Shown: positions 48,545-57,600 of the stretch, in pieces | Position numbering within the stretch: position 1 is the first letter of the stretch | Layout: each line of letters opens with the position of its first letter | DNA from: Thraustochytrium sp. TN22 | Lineage: Eukaryota; Sar; Bigyra; Thraustochytrida; Thraustochytriidae | Assembly (NCBI GenBank): GCA_013306675.1 | Contig: JABLUY010000019.1 | Span: forward strand, 62,001 to 126,000 | Direction of reading: 5' to 3' | Length of the DNA: 64,000 nucleotides | The notes under the pieces: generated by a model | What the model was told of the DNA's origin: nothing | Database searches by the model: none | What the model saw: only the letters and a program-made list of their open reading frames with translations | Made by a program: the position numbers and the translations under genes

Positions 48545-49974
48545 GTCGCCGCGCCGCCCGCCCGCCCGCGCCGCCCCGCCGCGCGCTCTGCCGCGCCGCG
48601 CCGCGCCGTCGGGCCGCCGCACGCACCCGGACCCTTCCGCGGCGCGCTCCGAGGCCGAGTCCACGGGGCTCTGCCACTGCAGAGGCGCACTCGGGCGGCC
48701 ACGCTCGCGGGCTCTAGCCAGGTGGCCAACTTGCAGCCTCACTCTGCCCGTGCCACGTGCGATACGCTGAGTTAGTAGCCAGCGAATCGGCGCGCCACAC
48801 TCGGCAGCGGCAGTCGAGGCTGCAGTGGGCGGGCGACTGAACTTGGGAGTGATGGCATGGCTGGCACTGCAGGGCAGCCTTTCACCATCACAATCAAGCT
48901 GCGGCATGGGGTGTGCACCGCTGTCCGAACTTGACTTGAACTTCAAGTCAGACGCTCTTTAGAAGTGCAATGCGCCCAGGCATCCGGGCGATACGCGAGT
49001 CCGGTCCGAGTCAAGCCGCGGAGACTGCCTTGCCACTTCGCTTCTCTGCGCTGCGCCGCTGCGCTGTTGCGCTGCATACACGCGCCGACGGCGAGGCCGC
49101 CAGAACTGCAGGAGGCCTGGCGTGCGATGGCCTGGTCGACGCCATAAGACGCGTCGAGTGAGACAGTTCTGGCGCTCAGGCTTGGTTGGGTGGCACGGAT
49201 CAGGTCTGGTGGGGTGCAGGACACAGCGATTGGCATGGCCTGCGTGCTCCCCACCTAGCCGCAAGAAGGTGCACGCGCCACGATGAATGGTGCGCCAGCG
49301 CAAGGTCGTGCACCTTTGGCCGCTGGCCAAGACCTCGCCTTGCCCCAAGCCAGCCATGCCCAAGTACCATAGAACGGCGATCGCTGCGCTGCGGTCTGGT
49401 GCATCTTTGGCTGTCTGCCGGACTTTGCCTTGCCCCAAGCCAGCCGTGCCAAAGTACTGCAGAATGGTGACGCTTGAACTCTTCCTGGCTTTTTTCTCAC
49501 CATGGGGCAACTGAGTTCAGGAAGATTGCTCCTAAGACTAAGCAGAAGTGTGGTTGTTCTGCGGTGTCGGGGCCTGCCCCGGAATCAAATCATGTCCTGG
49601 TGGCGTCCTACTCCGGTAGGCCGGGTCCAGTTTCAGAGCTGAAGGGAGCGCGGTAGCAAAGCGCATTAGCCACACTGGTTGAAGTACCAAAGCAGCTGCG
49701 GCTCAGGAGCAATGGTTGGGTGCGCCTGCGATCGGGGCGCCTGCGAGCGGGATGCCTGCGATCGGGGCGCCTGCGCTCAAGCAAGGCTGTGCCGTGCGGC
49801 ATCGACCAGGCATCAGAGGCTCCAGCGACGAATGGAAACGTGTCCATCTTTCGCCGTGCAGCATCGACCAGGCTTCGATAGCCTCATGGCAAGAAGCACC
49901 ACAGCAACTCACCAGGCCACGCAGACGTGGGGGCGAGACCACCACAAACCTCAAATACATTAGCTGTGCCCAGG
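48545..49974. other. 1.43-kb divergent region upstream of the first BLUF-like gene
   Basis: A 90-bp tandem repeat lies at about 49302-49476 (shared core gccttgccccaagccagcc at 49338 and 49428). A gcgatcggggcgcctgcg repeat lies at 49729-49776, and the pair cagcatcgaccaggc/cggcatcgaccaggc at 49799 and 49859. Open frames across the 90-bp repeat code for a repeated peptide but show nothing else. Composition is less GC-rich than in the window's coding parts. Confidence 0.5.
49302..49476. repeat. Two tandem copies of a 90-bp unit
   Basis: Copies at about 49302-49390 and 49392-49476 share cttgccccaagccagcc and caaagtac/ccaagtac elements at a 90-bp spacing, with moderate divergence between copies. 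Confidence 0.7.
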
Positions 49975-50625
49975 ATGGGTGCCGCACAGGGAGTCATCCG
50001 AAGCGATTCGGCCGCAGACAGGATGATGGAGATGAGCGACGAGGCGGCGCTGCGCGAGCGTAGCGCGGGCGAAGACAAGGAACTCGCTAGCTGCGGCGAG
50101 ACGACCTCATCGAGCGACCCCCATGCCTCGAACCATGATTCCTGGGGCGACCTTAGCGCCGACGAGGTTAGCTCATGGCTGCGAGTCGGCGGCATCCGAC
50201 GCGTGGTTTGCGTGGCCGAGCTTCGCGTCTCGCAGTACGACGAGCGCGACCGTGACGAGGTCGTGCATGCCATGCGCAAATTTTTGTACAAGAAGGGCGC
50301 CGAGTACGGCGTGTTCTCTGTGCTTCTCTACGATCGGCGTTCCTACGAGCTCATTCTTATCATGGAGGGCCGAGGCGCCGCCGTGGAGGCCCTCCTCCCG
50401 GACACTATCCCGGACCGTCGCTACGTGAATCCGCGCCTGGTCGAGGACAGGCAGGTCGACGAGCGCGTCCTTCCTAAGGAGATCCTCCCCGGGGACAGGA
50501 CCACGTGGAAGTTCATCAAGCCGCTGCTCCCCAAGAAAAGGATGCCGGAGGTCATGAAGAATTTCGAGAACGGCTTCGCCTACGCCAACTATTTTGTCCC
50601 CGAGGAACACCGCTATTCTCGCTAG
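49975..50625 (+). CDS. BLUF-like protein A (photochemical residues lost, N-myristoylation motif)
   Basis: A 216-residue protein. MGAAQGV fits the N-myristoylation consensus. Residues 1-70 are disordered and acidic. Residues about 73-160 have a BLUF-like ferredoxin fold: strand RRVVCVAEL, helix DEVVHAMRKFL, strand FSVLLYD, strand ELILIMEG, helix GAAVEALLP, and DRRYV in place of the BLUF D.RH. Cys79 replaces the flavin-reactive Tyr and Leu128 the Gln; the flavin-binding Asn is not seen. Flavin photochemistry is thus unlikely. The C-terminal block (GDRTTWKFIKPLLP, then FENGFAYANYFVPEE) is shared with B and C only. The ATG in ccaggATGggt is chosen because it creates the same N-terminus as in the paralogues. 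Confidence 0.78.
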   Translation: MGAAQGVIRSDSAADRMMEMSDEAALRERSAGEDKELASCGETTSSSDPHASNHDSWGDLSADEVSSWLRVGGIRRVVCVAELRVSQYDERDRDEVVHAMRKFLYKKGAEYGVFSVLLYDRRSYELILIMEGRGAAVEALLPDTIPDRRYVNPRLVEDRQVDERVLPKEILPGDRTTWKFIKPLLPKKRMPEVMKNFENGFAYANYFVPEEHRYSR

Positions 50626-51455
50626 CTTGTCGTGCTGGTTTTTGGCTGCCTCGTTTTGTTTTACAGAGTCGTAACGCGGCCCACTGAATGCACATGCGTG
50701 CGTGCATGTACGCAGAGTAGCAAGTCCAGCGGCAGCTCACGACAGACGGTTTCCCTTTTTTGGAGTCGCAGCTTCGCCCACGAGCAGCACACGCTTTTGA
50801 AAGTCGCAGCCATGCCTGCGCATAGAATTTGTACACACGGTGGCTGCTCACGCGAACATGCTCACGCGACCAGTTTTTTCAGTCATGACCGCGCCTGCGC
50901 TTGAACCTCAACACATCAGAATTTTTTATTTTCCGTTCCATCGCAACTCCTTGCAGTCATCATCCCCTGCCAGGGACCGACCCACCAGCCACCACTGGTC
51001 CCGACCAGGCATTTTTTCTCTCCGCTTGAGCTGGCCCGCCAGTTTGAATAGGTCTGTGGAGCCAACCCCCCCTTCCCCTCCCCAAACCCCCACCACCACC
51101 CCCAAAGAAGCTACAACGGATCGCTGCAGGCCCCGAGTGGACTGTGCCCAGCAGATCTGCGACAATGTGCGCCGGCAGGACCCCTGAGTCACTGTACTGT
51201 GCCTGCGCTTCTCGCGTTCGCAAGTCAAAGCTCGGCAGTCATCGTACCCAGCGGCAGTGCTCCCTGCGCAAAACTCCGCACCCACCAGCCACCACAAACC
51301 CGCCAGCCACTGCATCACAAGCGCGTCCAGGCTACTGTCTCGGCTAAGTCTGTGGAGGCGCACGCCCAACGCAACGTGGAATGGGTTCGTGGTGGGCCCA
51401 ATGCGGGCCATGAGGATGCTTGAGGGGCAGAGCTGTCGAAAGCAGATCCCCAATG
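50626..51455. other. Intergenic region between BLUF-like A and B
   Basis: A lower-GC spacer. A C-rich strand lies at 51067-51107 (ccccccttcccctcccc, then ccaccaccaccc). The phrase acccaccagccaccac occurs at 50978 and 51281. No gene is seen. Confidence 0.45.
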
Positions 51456-52085
51456 ATGGGCGCCGCGCAAGGCGTGCGACGCAGCAGCGACTCGGCGGCA
51501 GTCACAGTCAACAAGAGTGGCAAAACGTGCCGTCTCAAGGGTGCGACAAGCGACGACGATGAGGAGCTCCCGTCCCGGGATACAATCCTTGTGGACGTAT
51601 CGACAGACCTGGAGACCTCGAGCGAAGCGCCTGCATGCCCTCGCATTGGCGGCATTCGCCGTGTAGTCTGCGTGGCGGGTTTCCGGGCCGGCGGTTTCGC
51701 CAAAGACGGCCGTGAGGACATGGCGCTTGCATTGCGCAGGCACTTTGACGAGAAGGGCGCAGAGTATGGCGTCTACTCTGTAGTTCTCTACGACCGACGA
51801 TCGCAACAGCTCATCATCGTGCTGGAGGGGCGTGGCACCGCGGTGGACAGTTTTCTTCCGGACGCATCTGAGCATTGCCACGACATCAGCACTCGCATCG
51901 TCGAGGACAAGTGGGTGGATGTGCGGGCGCTGCCACTACCCAACGAGATTCATTCGGGGGATAGAGCCAAGTGGAAACTGATCAAGCCTCTTCTTCCCGC
52001 GGATTGTATGCAACAAGAGATCAAGGACTTTGCGAATGGCTTTGCCTATGCCAATTACTTCGTTCCGGAGGAATTCCGCTACTAA
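51456..52085 (+). CDS. BLUF-like protein B
   Basis: A 209-residue paralogue of A, same strand. It has the same MGAAQGV start, a divergent acidic linker (TSDDDEELPS), and the core GGIRRVVCVAGF ... EYGVYSVVLYDRRS ... LIIVLEGRG. Cys72 and Ile121 occupy the Tyr and Gln positions of BLUF photoreceptors. The region matching D.RH is the most degraded (ASEHCHDIS). The C-terminal block is kept: GDRAKWKLIKPLLP, then FANGFAYANYFVPEEFRY. Linker divergence with strong core and tail conservation implies constraint on the folded parts. Two ATGs are adjacent; the second gives the myristoylation-type N-terminus. It is convergent with C across 157 bp. Confidence 0.78.
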   Translation: MGAAQGVRRSSDSAAVTVNKSGKTCRLKGATSDDDEELPSRDTILVDVSTDLETSSEAPACPRIGGIRRVVCVAGFRAGGFAKDGREDMALALRRHFDEKGAEYGVYSVVLYDRRSQQLIIVLEGRGTAVDSFLPDASEHCHDISTRIVEDKWVDVRALPLPNEIHSGDRAKWKLIKPLLPADCMQQEIKDFANGFAYANYFVPEEFRY

Positions 52086-52242
52086 CGAACGGTTTGTGCG
52101 TCTCGGCGCACAGCCCTCTTCCGAGGCATCGAAAAACGATTTCGAGGCATTGCAGGCTTATTTGCGACGCAGCAGCTCCACGCTGATGTAAACAGTCTGT
52201 ACAGCACTTGTTCCGGAATCTCGAACAGCATGACAACACTGT

Positions 52243-52860
52243 TCAGTACCTGTACTCTTCCGGTACAAAGTAATTCTCGTAGGCAAAGCCATTTTCGAAG
52301 TCTTTAATGACCTCTGGCATGGCCGAGGTGGGGAGCATCGGCTTGATGAACTTCCACGTGCTCCTGTCCCCAGCGAGCATCCTCTGGGGTAGGGCATGCT
52401 CCTGAACCTGCGAGTCTCCGACTAAGCGCGGCCGCACGTAGCGGTAGTCTGGCATGCTGTCCGGGAGCAAGCATTCCACAGAGGAGGCCCGCCCTTCCAA
52501 GACGAGCAGGAGCTGGCGTGATCGCTTGTCGAAGAGTAAAATGGAGCGCACGTCATACTCCCTGCCCTGTTCGTGAATGAAGCTGCGCATCGCGTTCACA
52601 ACCTGGTCATAGTAGGGCTTGGAGTATGAGGCGTGGAGTTCCGCGGTGCAGACCACGCGTCGAATTCCGCCCATTCGAGGCCATGGGGAGCCATCGGCGC
52701 TTACAACGCAGTCACCAGACAACCATTCTGACTTGCTGCTTGCGACGGTCTCGTGCTCGCCGTTTCTAGAGTTCTGCTTCTTCATGTAGTCGCTCGACCC
52801 CGCCTTGTTCGAGCCTGACAAGGAGTGGTCTCCCCGGAGCAGCCCCTGTGATGCACCCAT
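52243..52860 (-). CDS. BLUF-like protein C
   Basis: A 205-residue paralogue of A and B, on the opposite strand, so the cluster includes an inversion. MGASQGLL fits the myristoylation consensus. Core: GGIRRVVCTAEL, EYDVRSILLFDKRS, LLLVLEGRA, PDYRYVRPRLVGD; Cys71 is at the Tyr position. C-terminal block: GDRSTWKFIKPMLP, then FENGFAYENYFVPEEYRY. C is closer to A than to B in the PD(Y/R)RYV and MPEV(I/M)K segments. GC is lower than in A, mainly at third positions. Confidence 0.78.
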   Translation of the reverse strand: MGASQGLLRGDHSLSGSNKAGSSDYMKKQNSRNGEHETVASSKSEWLSGDCVVSADGSPWPRMGGIRRVVCTAELHASYSKPYYDQVVNAMRSFIHEQGREYDVRSILLFDKRSRQLLLVLEGRASSVECLLPDSMPDYRYVRPRLVGDSQVQEHALPQRMLAGDRSTWKFIKPMLPTSAMPEVIKDFENGFAYENYFVPEEYRY

Positions 52861-53889
52861 CCGTTTGCCCTTTGCTGACCCTTCTTTTTCAATCCGGGTT
52901 TGCCCTACACGGGCGGCTGCCTTCGCCGTCGAGCCCTTGGTTCCCCTGCCTGGATAAGCGCCGAGCCCTAGCTGGCCTTATACTTCTCGCTAAGCGGCTC
53001 CGTGCCAGATTGAGTGCCAGGGAGGTCCTGTTCAGATTGACCAGTGCAAGGTTGTTGGGGCGGGGCTCCCAACGCCTCTCGCTGCGCCTCGTCACCACCT
53101 CAGCCAGTTGTAATTATCCAGTTCCGCGCACAACGCTTGATTAGTCCAATCGCGCCGCGCGCGACGACACAATCGAGTCCCGGCGCAAGACACGAATGCA
53201 TGCTAAGCAGCAATTCGCGCATGTTTGCGCAAGTTTCGCGGCGTCTCGATGCAGGCTTCCCCGGAGTAGCATGATGGCGTAGTCACAAATCGACCTTCCT
53301 CGTCGAAGAACACAACAATGGCAGGATGATGAGGAAAGAGTGGGTGGCATTTGTGGCGACAACAGTCAGTGCGGAGGCACGGACGTGGCACGCACTTTCA
53401 TGTTGTCGGGACTCTTGGCCGGCCTGTTGGAGAAGTTCCGAAGTTCCGTTGGGCGCACCATGTGCCAACTGTCCCGGCGCAGTACGGCGCAGCACGGCGC
53501 AGCGCAAAGCGGGGCACCGGCATGGGGGCGTACATCTCGTCAGTCAAGCGCAGCGTCGCAACAGCGCAGAGCGCGAAAGTCCAGGCTTCATTCTTTCGAA
53601 AGGCCTGGCGCGCCAGGCCCTTGGCCAGGCTCACGGAGTTCCGCGCGTTCTTGTCGCTGCAGCACATCGCGAAGCAAGTGGGTACCCTGAATGATGCAGA
53701 ACCCCCTTGGGGGATGCCAAAGTCACGGACTGCAAAGGAGAATGACGGGATCGCGCATAGGCTCTGGCCTTTGGGGGGGGGGCGGTCTACTTTGCAGTTG
53801 AAGTGCACAGCACTTGCGGAGTGCGGAGTAGTATGCGCGCTTGTTGCAGCGGCCACGACAGACTCGCAAAGCTGCTGTTGCAAGGCGGA
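52861..53889. promoter_or_regulatory. Divergent region between BLUF-like C and D with 18-bp palindrome
   Basis: No convincing gene is seen. A perfect 18-bp palindrome lies at 53602-53619 (ggcctggcgcgccaggcc), followed by a related half (ttggccaggc). A run of nine G begins near 53772, and cggcgcagcacggcgcagcg repeats lie around 53482-53505. Frames read through this region have no family features. Confidence 0.5.
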
Positions 53890-54348
53890 ATGGGGTCCGG
53901 GTCGAGCAAGGCGTCCACCCGATATGTCATCTACACGTCCGAGGTGATCGTACCGCCGGAGTTCGACGGCGACGCCGAGGCTTTCGTCGAAGAGATTCGT
54001 CAAGCTTCAGCGAAGCGAAACGCCGCGAAGCGAATCACGGGCGCCTTACTGTACGTTGCGGCCTCCAACGAGGTTGTTTCGATCATCGAGGGTCGAAGGG
54101 AGGCCATCGGCGAGCTGCTTTACAAATTGCGCGCGGATAAGCGTCATCGCCACATGCGCGTCCTCGTTGACCGAATGCGTGTGGAACCAGAATTTACGCA
54201 GCCCCTAGCCAAGGGGAGAAATAGCACTAGGGACGCCATTAGGCGCGAAGCCGAAGCCTTGGAAGAGTTCGACCCGGAGCTTGCCGCAAGCTTGCAAGCA
54301 GCTCTAGATGGCTTCGGCCCGCGAAGCGCGAGCACTCCAGCACTGTGA
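53890..54348 (+). CDS. BLUF-domain protein D (Tyr and Asn kept, Gln replaced)
   Basis: A 152-residue protein that is almost only a BLUF domain plus a helical tail. MGSGSSKAS is a classic N-myristoylation start. Tyr15 in RYVIYTS is the flavin-reactive Tyr position, Asn44 in AKRNAAKRITGALLY is the flavin-contacting Asn, and DKRH (83-86) matches the D.RH element. The conserved Gln (FxQxLEG) is Ser64 here (VVSIIEG). BLUF proteins sense blue light through Tyr-Gln-flavin hydrogen bonds, so flavin binding is plausible but normal photochemistry is not expected. The A-C C-terminal block is absent. The ATG at 53890 is preferred over 53803 or 53833 because it yields the myristoylation motif directly before the fold. 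Confidence 0.8.
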   Translation: MGSGSSKASTRYVIYTSEVIVPPEFDGDAEAFVEEIRQASAKRNAAKRITGALLYVAASNEVVSIIEGRREAIGELLYKLRADKRHRHMRVLVDRMRVEPEFTQPLAKGRNSTRDAIRREAEALEEFDPELAASLQAALDGFGPRSASTPAL

Positions 54349-54604
54349 GCATGCCCTGAGCCGGAGATGCGCAGGATATTCTTTTGCTGACGTCCCTTGG
54401 CTGCCGGCCTCCTGTCAAGTGGAACAGCTTGCGTCCCTGCTCGCCTGAAATGAGCCACACAACATGTCAAATATGTATACCATGCTCTCTTTCTCATGAT
54501 ACATTGCCGTTGTTGTTGTTGCCGTTGTGTTTTCGCTGCTCTAGCTCTTGCTAGAGGTAGCTGAAAGCTAGCTAGCTAGCTAGCAGCCGAGGGCCATCGC
54601 TCTT

Positions 54605-57600
54605 TCACTCCACGAGGCTCGCGTAGCGATTCTGTAACTGGCGTCCAATCATGTACCGCTGGTCGCGAATCTGATCGTGCAAAATGTCAGCGTAGGAGCC
54701 GAGGGCCCGGAAGCTGTCGAGAAGGAAGAGGAAAGCAGAAAACAACGGGTACGCGAAGCGCATGGTAGTCTCCGCGGCAATCGGATCCAGTTCCATTCTC
54801 TGCACCACGAGGCGAGCGCCCACATACGGAACACAGAGGCGCAGCAGCATGGCTTCAAGCATGGGGAGTGCCACCTTGTGCAGTGCCCAGCCGAGGCGGA
54901 TGCCGTAGCCGCCGTCCTGCGCAACACGCTCAAGGCGATCTGCCCACGTGGGTCCGCCCAGGACGCCGAGGAGCACGAGCCGACTCCAAGCCTTGAGCAC
55001 CGCGAGTCCGAGCGCCCAGTCCTGGAAGATGAGGCCCACGGGCGTGCGATCCACCGGCGTATAGTAAGGGTCCAGCACCACGGCTTCGAAGAGCGTCCCC
55101 GCGAGCAACGGCAGCACCACACCAAAGACCGGGACGGCCACGACCCACTTGACCGCGAGCTGCGTCCACCGCGCGCAGAGCCCCACGGCGCGCCGCCACC
55201 CGCCGTCCTCGCCCAGGACGGCGGTCAGAAACCACCGCACCAGCGAGCCCGCCAGCCATAGCACGGCAAAGCCTCCGCCCCAGTGGTAAACATCATGCTT
55301 GAGCGGGTCGCCGACCAGGTCGAACGCGAAGCGCCCCACTACGAGCGGAAGCACCAGCGCCAAGGTCGCAGCGAGGATCGCGGCAACCACGGCCAGCACC
55401 GCCAGCGCCGTCAACCGCGCCGCCAGGTGCCGCGGCTCGTGCCGCAATACGCAGAACTGGCCCGTCGACGCGTTCTCCACGTGACGCGCCTGGAAGCATA
55501 TGCGCGCCAGCTCTGCCTTACTGCCCGCGTCCGGCTCCAGCAACAGCAGCGAGTCCAGGCTCAGCTCCAAGCTTCGCCCATTCTCGCCGCACACCCGCGC
55601 GTGCTGCAACGCGATCACCGGTGCAGCATTGCTGTCCCGCCAAAGAGCCACCACACGCCGCAGGCTCGCCAGCAGAGACGCGGCGTCGCCCCCGGCCCAT
55701 CTCGTTCCAAATCCCATGGGCATGAGCCGTACCGCCTCGTCCGTCAATGCCGGCTGGTCCTGGACCTCCTCTCGGATGCCGCGCAAGAGACGCACCACAC
55801 CCTCTGCCGGGCACCTCACCAGATCTGGGTCTTCGGGCGGTGCCTCGCGAGGCTCTTCAATGGGTCCATACCCATCTTCTCCAGTCTCTTTCTCTTCTTC
55901 CGTGTCACTCCTGTCGGATGCACCAAGGTCCTCGGCGCCGATTTCAGTGTCCTCGCCCCTTTCGTCATGGTCTTCCTCGTTCGGTTCGCGCTCGCCTGCA
56001 TCGCCATCCTCGCCCGCAGCCGCATCCTCGCCCGCAGCCGCATCCTCGCCCGCAGCCGCATCCTCGCCCGCAGCCGCATCCCCGCCCGCAGCCGCATCCT
56101 CGGCCTCGCCCTCGCCCTCCCTCGCAGCGGGAGCCGCAGCCTCACCCAGAACCTCGGCCGCACGCGATCCTTCGCTGGCTGAGGTAGGGCGCAGGAAGCG
56201 GGCGTGGATTGCGGCGGCACGCATAGCCATCTCAGGCTCACCAAGCGCCTCGAGCGAGTCGCGTAGCCGCTTGCAGGTTCGCAGGGCCTCGCCTCGCAGG
56301 TCTTCGCCAGGAATCACAGCGAGCGACAACATTGCGCACTCCGCGTCGGCGTCCAAAAATACCGGCACACAGTAGCCATGTACGTCGGTGACGAGGAAGA
56401 TGGGTTGCCGCTCACCCGCCGCACGCGAGTCGCCGGGACGGCCGCGCATCATGCGCGGGGCAAAGGACGTCCAGGAAGTGACGTGGCAGACCATGCCGAG
56501 GAAGTCGACGGGGGCGCCAATCTTGAGGGTGGAGAGCGAACGGAGTGAGCGAATCGCACCGGCGAGCTCCTCATGCGCCGTTCGCCCAGCCACAACGGAG
56601 CCGCGGCGGTCTGGCGAGGTGTCGCCAGCATGAGGCGCCTCCTCTGAAGCGGCTTCAAGCTCGAGCGGGCGCGTCCCGCGGAGACCGTGCACCGCGTCGA
56701 CAAAGACAAAGCCGGAGCGCATGTGCTTGAAGATGGGCTTGAGCACGTAGCCATGGAGATCGAGCGGCACGGTAAGCAGGAGGGCAACCTGACGCGAGGC
56801 CTGCAGAATGAGTCGGTAGAGGTCGAGCTTCTCAACAACGTAAGGAAGGGAATGGAAGAAGAACATGTCGAGCGGGAGCTGAGCGTCAGCAAAGGGTTGC
56901 CGAAAAGAGCCAATGCGGACAGGCAAGATGCTCGGCGCGCAGAATTTGACCATTTGTGTGGGAGCCACGAGCAGCACAAGGACCGCGGGGAAGCTCCACA
57001 ACAGCACGGTTGTCACATATGAGAGGCACTCCTCGAGTGTGCGCGAAACCAGGTCGAGGCGGCCAAGGTCCGCCGCCTCGGGCCCCGGCATGGGCGCCTG
57101 CTGCATGCACTCCTCGAACATGTTAGTGTCCGCAGGCGCCGTGCCCCCAGCCTGGGCGTAGGCGTCTTGCTCCAGGACGATGCGTGAGGTCACCACGGCA
57201 ACGCGCTCCTGCCAGAGCCGGTTTTGCTCCTCGATCCGCCGGCGGTGGCGGTCAATGAGCGGGCCGAAGACACCCATCTCAATATTGCGGGTGGCGTCGT
57301 ACCAGCCGGCAAAGAAGCGCACCTTGAAGCGGGGGTGCACGACCTGACGAAACGCAAGAATAACCATGGACCAGTTCGCGATGAGCACGCTGCCCATGGC
57401 CCAATGGATGAAGCCGCACGTCATGGGCGATTGCTGACAAAGCGCAGTGCGCGCCCAGAAGACGTCCATCGCGACGCCCGACACGCCCATGGCGCCCAGG
57501 TGGACAATAAGGCCGACGACGAGCTCCAGGACGAGGAGCTCCAGGAGCATAATGATGGCAAAGACCAGCATGTCACCCGCGGCGCGCAGCACCGACACTG

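Noticed and set aside
48959-49510. A 183-residue minus-strand frame with a repeated peptide
   Set aside because: Explained by the 90-bp tandem repeat; kept only as a low-interest observation.
53398-54003. A 201-residue minus-strand frame between BLUF-like C and D
   Set aside because: It overlaps the D gene start antisense and has no recognisable domain.
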